Source of the DNA: Aspidiotus rigidus
Lineage: Eukaryota; Arthropoda; Insecta; Hemiptera; Diaspididae
Length of the DNA: 64,000 nucleotides
Assembly: GCA_035079385.1 (NCBI GenBank)
Contig: JAVHKY010000013.1
Coordinates: forward strand, 16,180,001-16,244,000
Reading direction: 5' to 3'
Of this stretch, positions 11,455 through 22,219 are shown one piece after another. The notes beneath the pieces were generated by a model. The model ran no database searches and had not been told where the DNA came from. It was given only the letters and a program-made list of their open reading frames with translations. The stretch's first letter is position 1. Each line of letters begins with the position of its first letter. The position numbers and the translations under genes were made by a program.

Positions 11455-11860
11455 ATATAAAATGTTCTCCAAGTCCCTTAATTAGGTCAACCTCATTGAT
11501 GACGTTTGTGCCTTTTTTCCTGAAAGTCGTCCCAGTCTCGTAAGCATAATATTGTACATAAATTGAAGCACTGCGTGGAAAAGGGGCCTCCGTCTAATGT
11601 ATTTCTTATGGAATGGAGGCCCCTTTTCCACGCAGCGCTTCAATTGTTTTCCAAGTCCCTTGATTAGGTCAAAGTTGTTGATGATGTCATAGTATTAGAA
11701 CCGTGACAGTTCTTTGTAACGGTTGTTTCAAAATTGGTTTTAGTCAAAAATCTGTTATGGTAGTCCTAGTTTTATGAGCATATTAAATATTTTGTAAGTT
11801 TCTTAACTAGATAAAAGCCATTGATGACGTCATAGTAACAAATCCTCAGGAATAACTTTC
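11455..11860. repeat. Satellite A, continued, interrupted by a hairpin
   Basis: Satellite A units resume immediately after the hAT element (TTCTCCAAGTCCCTTAATTA at about 11464, another copy at 11650 and a decayed one at 11785). The 85-bp hairpin at 11561-11645 sits inside a unit. Confidence 0.8.
11561..11645. repeat. 85-bp near-perfect hairpin
   Basis: The arm AATTGAAGCACTGCGTGGAA, continuing through AAGGGGCCTCC, is complementary to GGAGGCCCC...CGCAGCGCTTCAATT at the other end. The stem is about 32 bp with one mismatch, and the loop is about 20 nt. The size and shape resemble a pre-miRNA or a minimal fold-back MITE. It interrupts a satellite A unit, which favours an inserted element. Transcription is unknown. 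Confidence 0.85.
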
Positions 11861-14459
11861 AAGCCACGAGTGAAAATTCTAGCTCGCATAGAAAAAAAGT
11901 TCTTATTAAAAATTTTTCCCTCGCATGTACGCAAAGGAAGAACAAAGAAGAACGAGATGACGAATCATTAAAACTTGATGTCTGTCTAGTGGATCAAGAG
12001 GTCAGTGTAAAGTCGTCTGTCGACGTTTCGTCGTCGTTTTTGTCCCGTCGTCGCTATTCGGGTATTTTCGGTTCATTCAGCTATACAATGTTTGAAGACT
12101 CCGCGAGTGTACAAAGGAGACGTTTCATCTTCTACTCCTCTCTCAATATTCTGTTTTGGTTCGAACCCCAAAGTAAAAATATGAAATGATGAGATGAGGA
12201 TGAGTTGAAGTGTCCAACGACACCCAGCTTTGGCTTTTTGGAAATATTTTATTCTAAACGGAGTGGAAGTAACAGAAAACTGAAGTAAAAGATTTCATGA
12301 GAATGCGTATGCATTTGCAAGTTGTCAACTGCGGCGAGCTCGGGTTCTCGGGTTCCCCAAGCCCAACGACATTCGAGAACGCGATCCCGTATCCTAGCCA
12401 CCAAGCGCACCGGATCCTCATCGCAACGGCTAGTGTCGGAATTCTCCAAGTCAGCCTCTGAATACATACACCTCGATGGTTTGAGCACCTTAAGTAGGTT
12501 AGAGAAGCCACAATTTTTCGAAAAGGTGGCTTCTGCTCCTTTAAAAAATTCATTCATGATCTTAAGGAGGTCCGCGACCATCTCGCATCTTCATCTCATT
12601 CATTTCGCTTCTAAAAACCCCTTCAAAATTTTACGTAACCTCCTCACTGCCTGAAGAAAGTTACTGCATTTCGATCGATAAGTTTAACGAACGTGTGTGA
12701 ACCTAATTTTGTCCGAATTCGATGGATGGTTCACGCATGCACAGGTCGAATGATTAACACACGATTGAAAGTGACTCCCGTGTCAAAATATTAACATTTT
12801 ACTAGTTTCTTCCTCGTCAAAGCCGACAATTACGACCATGTTAGAAATACCGTCTACTTTTTCTGTATCAAGAAAAACAAGTTTCGGATGATTTAACTAG
12901 AATATGATCGTAAATTTGAAATTCGGTGATGAACTTTATATAAAATGAACTGGTTGCAGCATTTAATCTCGATTTTTAGCGTAAAGAATGTAGAACGCCT
13001 TAAGAGATGAACGATCAAGGCATGATCGAGAACAGGTGTCGAAATGCCGACTTCCGAGAGTGAACTATTACTTCGTTCCACATAGAAAATGAGAAAAAAA
13101 TTACATCATTTTTCGCTGTTGAATACAAAATCTGGGACATTATTGATTTTAGTTCATTTCTTCCCTAATGTACAATAAATTAATTTATACTTTCACATTG
13201 GAACGAAGGGAACGAAGTACCTTATTGATAATTCAGATCAAAAGTCACTCTTAATGGGGCAGTCAGAGTCGTTAAACGAGAGTTTTTTATAGACAAAACA
13301 GGTGCTTTGAGAGCCGTAGATCACGCATGTGGGTTTTCAACGGGGTTCGAGGACAATTACTCGAAATTTATTCGATCGTGGTAATACAGGAAATTAGTAA
13401 TACGTGGACACAAGGAAGCAAGTGGGAGGTCGGTTAAATTGGAGGACTGAGCGAATCTACCTTTTCGTCGTGAAATTTTTCTATCCATTTTTTCTTTTAG
13501 AAATTCTCGAATGAGTCGAACACTTTTTTTTCGTAGAATCGCAGTGAATCATGCGAACGGAGAAGAGTCTTGGGGTTAGATAAGATCTTCCGCACGCATA
13601 AAACTGTCGGTTGTTTGTCAGAGGGATCGTAAGAGAACCTCTTTAGTGAGAACAATCACTCGTTTATTCTCACGTACGCGTACTATTCACCATCTGGTCG
13701 CACACATTTTCGAAATGATACGTCAGAAGGCATAAAATTTTTGAAGACTATTCAAACTAAATAACAATACTTCTATAATGAATGACGACGATAATGTTGA
13801 AGATGATGACAATGCGTGAAAACTAAGTGCCTATTGTAATTTATGAGTGACGCCCTTTCTTCGTTTTTTCATAAAACAAACAAGAATTATACACCCCAAG
13901 TCGCTAGATCGTATTGAGGACAATTCAGAATAATGTTATAGCTGAAAGTAAGAAAATAAAATGTGTAGAAAGGGAGATCTCAATTCTTTTGAAGACAGAA
14001 AATTTTTTCGCCGTCAACTCAGAATTACATCAGGTACCAGCATTTACGTCAGCTCAGACTAGAATTGTAAATTTTAGATCATTCTCCTACTAGCTGTCCA
14101 TCGTTTTCAAAACCATGTCAGATCTACAATTGATTCCGTGGAATGAACTTCAAAGACAATGTGGAAGTAACAAAAAACCCTTTGCCCCAGTATTCAATAC
14201 CAATTTATGAGGCGGAGTAAATCAACCACACTTTTTCGAACGTGTTTACGACGCAAAATTTTCTTACGAAAGTTATTTGGAATGTGAGAGCTGGGGAAGG
14301 GCAGGGAGAGAGCCGAAAACGTCGACCGCAGGGAACTTGAGAACCATGCCCATTCGGAAAATTGACACTTGGGAAAATGTATTGGAGCGTATTAGGGGTC
14401 CCATTTATAATGTTAGGCTCGTCAGCTCATCCTACATGCAGGCTCCATCAGGTCATGAT
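11861..14459. other. Intron segment without recognised genes
   Basis: About 2.6 kb without clear tandem repeats. Between 12249 and 12660 both strands stay open for about 110 codons. The minus-strand frame (12249-12581) starts MVADLLKIMNEFFKGAEATF and has charged, coding-like composition, which could be a relic of a retroelement or transposase. I recognise no domain and the frame is broken upstream. The rest, including 12660-14460, shows nothing I can name. Confidence 0.35.
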
Positions 14460-16284
14460 AACTGATGACGTCAGACTATACGTCTTAGAAAATTTTTCCG
14501 AGTCTCGTAATTAGATCAAAGTCATTGATTTTGTGCTTTCCAATTTATTTGATTAAAATTATCTGGATTATTTATTTTTAATGGTAAAATTATATTGATT
14601 ATCAAAAAAATATAAAAATATATTAATATATTTTTAAAAATTAAATAAATATAACATATTTAATAATAAATTTATTTTACCAACTCCTATTTTAAGAATT
14701 TATTTTATTCTAATTCAATACTTTGAATATAAATTTTTAAATTTGAATTTAACAAATTGAATTTATTTTTCGATTTTTTATTTAATAACATTATTGTAGT
14801 AACAAAACTGCCATAGTTTTTCCAAAAATAGGTCCCAGCTAAAGAACCGTTAGTAGTCCCAGTCTTATTAGCGAATGAAATATTTTTTAAATCCCTTGAT
14901 TAGATCAAAGTCATTGATTTTGTGCTTTCCAATTTATTTGATTAAAATTATCTGGATTATTCATTTTTAATGGTAAAATTATATTAATTATCAAAAAAAT
15001 ATATAAAAATATTAATAATATTAATATATTTTTAAAAATTAATAAAGGATTTAAATTAATTTGGTCAATATTATTATTTTAATTTGACATTACTTTTATA
15101 ATTTTTATTTAAATAAATATAATCAACATATTTAATAATAAATTTATTTTACTAACTCCTATTTTAAGAGTAAATAGCCCAATAGGTAGCTGAAATGCTC
15201 GTTAAAATAAATAAAAAAAAAAAAAAAAAAAAAAAAAAGAATTTATTTTATTCTAATTCAATACTTTGAATATAAATTTTTAAATTTGAATTTAACAAAT
15301 TGAATTTATTTTTCGATTTTTTATTTAATAACATTATTGTAGTAATAAAACTGCCATAGTTTTTCCAAAAATAGGTCCCAGCTAAAAAACCGTTAGTAGT
15401 CCCAGTCTTATTAGCGAATGAAATAATTTTCAAATCCCTTGATTAGATCAAAGTCATTGATGGTGTATTTTCCAATTGATGACGTCATAGTAACAGAACC
15501 ACCATCGTTTTCCTGGAACAGTTTTTCAAAAACTAGTTGCAGCCAAAAAACTGTCCGTAGTCCCAATCTTATTAACATATAAAATGTTTTCGAAGTCCCT
15601 TGATTAGGTCAAAGCCATTGATGACGTAATTTTCAATTCATGACGTCACTGATGTCATCATAGTGGCAAAACTGTTTTGGTTTTTCTATAACAGTTTTCC
15701 AAAAGTATTTTCAGCTAAAAAGCCGTCAGTAGTCCCAGTCTCACCAGCGCATAAAATATCTTTCAAGTCCCTAGATTAGGTCAAAGTCATTTATGATATG
15801 ATTTCCAATTGATGAAGCCATTATTGATGACATCATAGTAGCGAAACCGTTTTGGTTTTTCTGTAACGGTTTTCCAAAAGTAGTTCCGGCCAAGAAACTC
15901 TCAATAGTCACTGTCCTATTGGCGTATAAAAGGTTTTCCAAGTCCATTGATTGGGTCAAAGTCATGGATGACTTGCCTATCTATTAAGGACATCATTGAT
16001 GGAGTCATAGTATCAAAACCGCAATGGTTTGTGACGGTTTTTTCAAGATTAGTCCCAAACATCAGTCTTATAAACATACCAAATGTTCTCTGAGTCTCTT
16101 GATTAGATCCAAGTCATTGATGACGTGATAGTAACAAAATTGATATCTGTTTGTCACGAAAAAACAAAACTTTCTTTATTAAAAATTGTCATAGTTTCCT
16201 GCGACAGTTTTTCCAGAAGTAGTTTTAGTCAAAGAACTGTCTGTAGTCTCAGTCTTATAAGCTAATATTTTCTAAATATACATA
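14460..16284. repeat. Satellite A, second block with duplicated AT-rich insert
   Basis: Satellite A anchors recur near 14500, 14890, 15436, 15595, 15762, 15940 and 16099. Two units carry a related AT-rich insertion of a few hundred bp (about 14525-14800 and 14915-15345), so the insertion preceded a local duplication. The second copy also contains a short poly(A)-tailed insert (see 15172-15240). Confidence 0.8.
15172..15240 (+). mobile_element. Short poly(A)-tailed retroposon fragment
   Basis: Compared with the sister copy at about 14690, this copy has an extra segment after TATTTTAAGA. It begins GTAAATAGCCCAATAGGTAG, ends in AAATAAAT and a run of about 24 A, then resumes AGAATTTATTTT. A 5'-truncated body plus A tail is the signature of a LINE- or SINE-type insertion. 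The source family cannot be named from so short a piece. Confidence 0.65.
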
Positions 16285-16898
16285 TGTAAGAATCGAACTT
16301 CGTCTTTCTCGGCAACAGGTCTCTATTGATCCGAAGACCTTCGTCTTTCCTGCTACCGAGTCTCTATTGAACGATCTTAACTACACGTATGAAACGTGAA
16401 TTAACTGACACTCGCTATCTCTATTCTAATCTCTTATAACAACTACGACTACCTATTTTGTCTGCGAGTGCCAGCGTGCAAGAATATGCAGCAGCATATT
16501 CTTACATCTCCCCCTCTTAGGAGGGTCCACCACCAGAGAAGAATGTCGAGGTGATCGTTTACCTGGGTGATCGTTTACCGGTTTTCTGGATTATCTTTCT
16601 TTCCGGCATTCCGTTTGCCCGGCATTCCGTTTTACTCGAACACCCAACTCTGAATCGGTGTGTTGGTCAGTTAATTTGTAAGAATCGAACTTCGTCTTTC
16701 TCGGCAACAGGTCTCTATTGATCCGAAGACCTTCGTCTTTCCTGCTACCGAGTCTCTATTGAACGATCTTAACTACACGTATGAAACGTGAATTAACTGA
16801 CACTCGCTATCTCTATTCTAATCTCTTATAACAACTACGACTACCTATTTTGTCTGCGAGTGCCAGCGTGCAAGAATATGCAGCAGCATATTCTTACA
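16285..16898 (-). mobile_element. TRIM: miniature LTR retrotransposon with identical LTRs
   Basis: Two direct 222-bp repeats, 16285-16506 and 16677-16898, appear identical base for base. Both begin TGTAAGAATCG and end ATTCTTACA (TG...CA). They flank only 170 bp of internal sequence. A 4-bp duplication CATA lies on both sides (16281-16284 and 16899-16902). Next to the left LTR, the complement reads AAGAGGGGGAGA, a good polypurine tract, so the element is probably on the minus strand. No primer-binding site could be matched to a tRNA with confidence, and there is no gag or pol. Internal 16-20 bp words (GGTGATCGTTTACC; CCGGCATTCCGTTT) occur twice. Identical LTRs imply very recent insertion, mobilised in trans. 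Confidence 0.93.
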
Positions 16899-16902
16899 CA
16901 TA

Positions 16903-17881
16903 TATGTAGTAATTAGATAAAAGTCACTAATGACGTCATAGTAACAAAACTGCAACGTTTTTTGCAGCTTGTAGCCAAAAAATCGTCAGTAGTCCCCCTT
17001 TATAAGTATATGAAATATTTCCAAGTTCCTTGGATTGAGTCAAGGTCATTGATGACGTTCCTTTCCAATTCATGACGTCACTAACGACGCCATTAAAACA
17101 AAAACATGATTTTTTTCTGAAGTGCTTCTAGCCAGAAAACCGTCAGGAGTCTCAGTCTTATTTAAGCGTATAAAATGTTTTTCTAGTCCCTTAATTAGGT
17201 ATAAGTCATTGATATCGTCATAGAAACAAAACTGTAACGGTTTTTGCATGAGTAGTTTCAGTTAGAAAAGCGTCAATAGTCCCAGTCTTATAAGCGCACA
17301 AAATCTTTTTCAAGTCCCTTGTTGATTAGGCTAAAGTCATTGATGACATCGTGGTAACAAAACCGTCATGGTTTTTCTATAACGGTCTTTTTAAAAGTAC
17401 TTCCACTCAGAAAACCGTCAGTAGTCCCAACGTTTTTGGAGTATGAAATATTTTGCAAGTCTTTTGATTAGATCAAAATCATTGATGACGTCGCTGATGA
17501 CGCTGTAGCATTGGAGCCGCGTTTTTTTTTCTGTAATGATTTTTTCTAAAGTACTTTCAGTCAAAAAACCGTCAGCAGTTCCAGTCTTATGAGCATATAA
17601 AATGTTTCCAAGTTCCTCAGTTAGTTAAAAGTTATTAATATCGTCATAGACACAAAATTGTGACAGTTTTTTCTAATGGTTTTTGCAAGAGTAGTCTCAG
17701 TTGAAAAACCGTCAGGAGTCCCAGTCTTATGAGCATATGAAATGTTCTCCAAGCCCCGTGATTAGGTCAAAGTCATTGATGATACACCTTTTCAATCGAT
17801 GACGTCAGTGATGAAGTCATGGTGACAATACCGTGACGGTTTTTCCCAGAAAATTTCCAGTCTTATATGCATATAAGATGC
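16903..17881. repeat. Satellite A, third block
   Basis: Units continue after the TRIM, with anchors near 17030, 17190, 17315, 17460, 17610 and 17752. Most carry GATGACGTC and CCGTCAGTAGTCC words. The array ends at the transposon beginning at 17887. Confidence 0.85.
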
Positions 17882-17886
17882 TAAGA

Positions 17887-18594
17887 CAGGGTGGCCAGTT
17901 TCTGGAAAACCGGGAAAAGTCAGGGAATTTCTGCTAAGGTCAGGGATTTTTTTGAGACTCGCGGCTAAATAATCTGAGATAGAAAGAAAAATTTGTACTA
18001 CTAGAATTTCAACAAAAGAGTGTAAAACAGATTTTGGTTTTTATAATAAAGGATAAAGATCTAGTTCAATTTAATAGCACTATCTCCAAATTTTTAAAAA
18101 AATTTATGAAAAATTTCTGATGTTCCAAAGTCAAAATTATTGTTTCCTTTGATCTCAAAGTACTGTTGACTTGAAAATATCTCAGGAATTTTTCATCAAT
18201 CTTTTAAGAGCCGTTGGATTCAACTCTTATAGAATTTTGAGTATGAACTTTTTATTCATGTTGAATTTTCCTCCAACTCTGTATTAGTAAAATCTGATAC
18301 AATCTTCTCTTTGATTTTTACTTTGGATAGCTCATCCATTATACACTGATTGGTCTGGGTAAGCGACTCTGTACAGTTAAAATAGAGAAGAGAATAAATT
18401 TTTGTTCATTTGATAGCATACTCCAAACTCTTGTCTTAAAGAAATGTGAAAAATATCATTTTGCTTCAAAAATCACGAAAGATTTTTTTTTTCTTCTTTG
18501 AGCCAAAAAATGGGGGAGATTTTAGTCTGGAAAAACCTGGAAAAGTCAGGGAAAAGTCAGGGAATTTTTTCTCGGAAAAAAACTGGCCACCCTG
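17887..18594. mobile_element. Non-autonomous DNA transposon with CAGGGTGGCCAG ends
   Basis: Terminal inverted repeats are CAGGGTGGCCAGTTT and its complement AACTGGCCACCCTG. A 5-bp duplication TAAGA flanks them (17882-17886 and 18595-18599). Subterminal GGAAAAGTCAGGGAA words occur near both ends in the same orientation. Length is 708 bp, and there is no transposase. The ends look hAT-like, but a 5-bp rather than 8-bp duplication is unusual for hAT, so superfamily placement is tentative. Confidence 0.82.
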
Positions 18595-18599
18595 TAAGA

Positions 18600-19320
18600 T
18601 CTCAAAGAACAGATTTTCTGTCAAAACTAACAATTTCATCCTACTAATCCATCATTTGGCAAATCTGAACGACACTAAAAATTCACCAATTGGCAGATTG
18701 TTCAGAAATACTATGTGTCGTCCGATGAGTGGTTTTGATATCCTTGTTTCGACCTCTTTGGGATTTTCAAGCTATAATACTATTATTGCATTCTTGTTTT
18801 CTTCTATCTGCTTGGTAACTCCTGTTTTTTTTAAGACCTCTCTATTGGCGACTTCATCCGACTCATTTCGCGGTAGCTCCTCATTTTCAAAGTGCTGATC
18901 CAATTGAACGTGGTTGCCTAAAACTTTCTTCATGTTTGCCAATTTCATAGTTAAACCAGGCCTACCGGGCAAACAAAAATTAGGGTACATTCTTACCAAT
19001 AGTTCTGACTCGTGCAATCTCGCAGAACTTTTGCAAGGTTGCTGAATGTTTTTTTAGCCTTTATCCATACCTAGGAACTTGTGCTGTTCAAATTGCTTTT
19101 TCTTGTCTTCAACACGAGCTTCTGCTCCGATGATGTGCATTCCCGTTGGAATGGCTGGCTCTTATCCATACTTGATCGTGATTTATCACAAGGTTGACCT
19201 GAATTCTTTCACTCAGCATCAAATAAGACTCGATACGTGTGGAATCCAAAAACTCGAACGAGAGGAGGATTTGCTAAGAATATTGCGGCATCACGTATAC
19301 GCCACGTTCGATGGCTAATT
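18600..19320 (-). other. Coding-like relic of unknown origin
   Basis: On the minus strand 18772-19017 is open (81 codons) with balanced, charged composition including QLDQHFENEELPRNESDEVA. Open pieces in other frames flank it: about 19060-19145 (IIGAEARVEDKKKQFEQHKF) and about 18640-18770 (KPLIGRHIVFLNNLPIGEF). The pieces lie in order but in shifted frames and with stops. This is what a decayed coding sequence (processed pseudogene or old transposon gene) would look like. I recognise no family. It lies inside the Wdr47 intron, antisense to that gene. Confidence 0.35.
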
Positions 19321-22215
19321 TAATTAAATTTTACAATTAATTAATTAAGACTAACGAGGCTTATCAGTTCGTGAGTCATGCATGAAAAATTTCGTGCGTA
19401 CGTACGTTACGCAAATATCATAATTTAGCTTAGAATTATGATCGTTGAGAAACCCTCTTTCTTTGTGTCTCCTTAAATGGTATGCAGCAGCACTCGATAA
19501 TAAGGCCTACTGTATTCCTCGGCCATCGTCGAACCGCAAAATTTTCGAAAGAATTAACGCCGGCTCTTCGCCAAAGCGACAGCTTATACTTCTTTTCAAG
19601 ACGGAGTCTCGTACTGCAATGGCGATGAATAATCTTTCACCGCTCGAAGATTACAATGATTAAGTTATCACGAAATGATGACGTCAACTAATGACTGTGC
19701 AATGTGCGCGCTTATTTGAGTTTTCGGCGAACTCATCTCACTTTTAATGCTGTACGATCGTCAAATCGATCGATAATTGAAATTCTTCGCTCATTCGAGT
19801 CGATAAATTTGCATAAAATTCGTGCGGGTTACAAATTAACCGAGTCGCTGGAGGTTGTTTATAAGAAAAAAAAAAAATAAATAATATACATCCTATGTAA
19901 TTGCAGAACTCGTATTTTTAAGCATTTGTTATGTGTACGTATTGCATTATGGAACTTTCACGAAAAAGAGGGGAAAAAGTGCATAAGTCGTAGGTTATGT
20001 GTACAGGTGAGAACCATAGTAACGTGGTTGAAAATTGGTTATTTTCGCAGTCGCTCTCTTCTTCCTATTATTATTTCAATCGCGATCCGCAAGTGGAACC
20101 ATAAATATAATCACGGGTTCGCTTCGCGAGCGAGCGAGTAGTTTCTTTCCGACAAGTTACAATGTAAACTATTTGTACTACATGACATCGTGATACCCTA
20201 TTTTGTAGTACAAGAAGTGTCATAAATTTTGTATCTAGCAAAACGTACGCAAGTGGCGAAACTCGCTGATCTATAACAAGAATTCCAGGTTCTTCTGCAA
20301 TATCGGTTAATGGTCTCATTTATTATTTTAATGAACTCGTTTCTAGTACCTCGTCTTCATAAATCGTCGTTGATATAATACGTAAATCTTTACCGAAACT
20401 TGTCGAGAATTGCGGCAATTCGAAGAAGATAATAATATACCCTCAATTTACACACATTCTTAGATTGAGAGAGAGAGAGAGAGTGAGAGAAGTGGGAAAC
20501 CACAACAACGACCATATCGTAATACTACGTGAAGGAAAAATAATTTTTTTTTCCTTCTTAACGGAATTCAAAACTGCGGTCGTTACGCAACCGTGACAGT
20601 TGAGAACATCTGCTACCACTTACACAGTTTCAATTCAATCCGCAACCGGTTCACTGATGAGTACGACTACTCGACTCTTGTCGCGCTTCTGCACTTCGGA
20701 AGTGCTGCCATCGCTATCCGGATTGTTTTGATTCGCCCATTTACGCCCGATGACACAAAAGAGATGCTGATGACCGATCACGTCGGAAATTTTGCGCCAT
20801 CAGCAGAAGCTCATGACTTAATTCCGATATGCTTGTAATTAAGAGAGAAAGTTATTTGAAAATACGATTGCTTATGTGTTGTCATATTATGTTAATTTTT
20901 CAATCGCGATCGTCTTCCTTTTGCTGCCAATTTCGACGACGATGAATAGAAGTGGATTTTTCAAGGCCGATATCAACATTAGTTTGAGAATAAGTACTGT
21001 ACCTCAAAAACGGGTGGAATGACCGTAGGAAGTGATGACTTTCTCTTGTTGGGATTGTTGGAATGAGTGTGAGGCATGAACGGAAATCGAATTTTTCGTG
21101 CTAATTCGAATATTTGAAGTCGAAACTGTATGAAGAAAGATATCTTAAATAGAATGCTAGAAATTCTCTTGTCAAACTGCGCGTGCCTGTGAAAAGAGCT
21201 TGCATGTGGAGACGCCGTCAATCTACAGCTGTAGTCGTAGGGTGCCAGTAGCGTAGCCAGAAATTTTTCGAGAGAGGGGAAAGCAGGGTCTAAAATCTTT
21301 TCTGCTCATCAGCACCGATGATTCATCCCCCTGAAGGGTGCATGAAACCTGTTCGTTCGTAGATAATGCTGAATTTTGATTTCCAGATTCTCACACCCCA
21401 CGCCTCTTCCTTTTTTAAGCGTTTTCTCAAGTTTGATATCACTGTTCTACCTCCTTCACATTACACGATATTGGCCTTCAAGGCAGCTCCCCCAACTTCT
21501 CCAATCCTTTCTCCATAACAGGTCTCCAACGTTTAGAATTCAAGACCAATACTCTTCCCAATAATCCATCTAAAACGGTGTCCCCAGAGAGAAGCGTGGA
21601 GTGTTCTTCTTTTCCTAATAGCTATTAACGACCTAAAAAGCAGTGCCAGCTTTTATCAGACGCCTCTCTGCAGATAACTTTGGTACCTCCCTACTATAGC
21701 CTCCAACGAACAGCAAGACTACTCCAATTAACCCCCCTTCAGGTTTCCAAAAATGGTCATCAGACCGTGGATCTCGATTTACAAAAGATACTCACGCTTT
21801 ACGGCTCTTCCTTTCGTGCGTCCACAGAACTTTACAATCATTATCCGATCCAATCCTGAGCTAAGTTCTTCGGTCTCACCCTCGACTCCTCCTCATAAAA
21901 ATATCGTGAGAAAAATACCTACCACGGCCTGTAATATAACTTCAGACACATTCAATCTTCCGGGCTTCGGCTGGCCCTCGACGCACTACGCACCCATCCT
22001 TCACAGGCAGGCGCCCCGTTACCACGAACTTTCACGCACTACTAACTTTCTGGCCTCAACAGTTCTGTTTATAAATGTTCCCATTTTTTCGAATTCTTTT
22101 GGCCCACGTAATTTATCCCTTCTGTCGCTTCAATCTTATCTATACATGCCCTTACTTCTCATTTTAGCGGGGAACCCGCTACCTGTTATGATGAGGGAGA
22201 GCCTATCCTCAAAAA
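19321..22215. other. Intron segment, mostly single-copy-looking
   Basis: Nothing identifiable. A short (GA)n run lies at about 20468-20483. The + strand is open at 20593-20838 (81 codons, moderate GC, no recognised domain) and again at 21753-22229 (158 codons, Ser/Pro/Leu-rich). The second looks like antisense of a decayed retroelement or chance. Neither has splice signals fitting the gene around it. Confidence 0.35.
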
Positions 22216-22219
22216 ACAT

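Noticed and set aside
12140..12175. GGTTCGAACCCC, resembling a tRNA T-arm
   Set aside because: No acceptor, D or anticodon arm can be formed with the upstream bases, so no tRNA gene is called.
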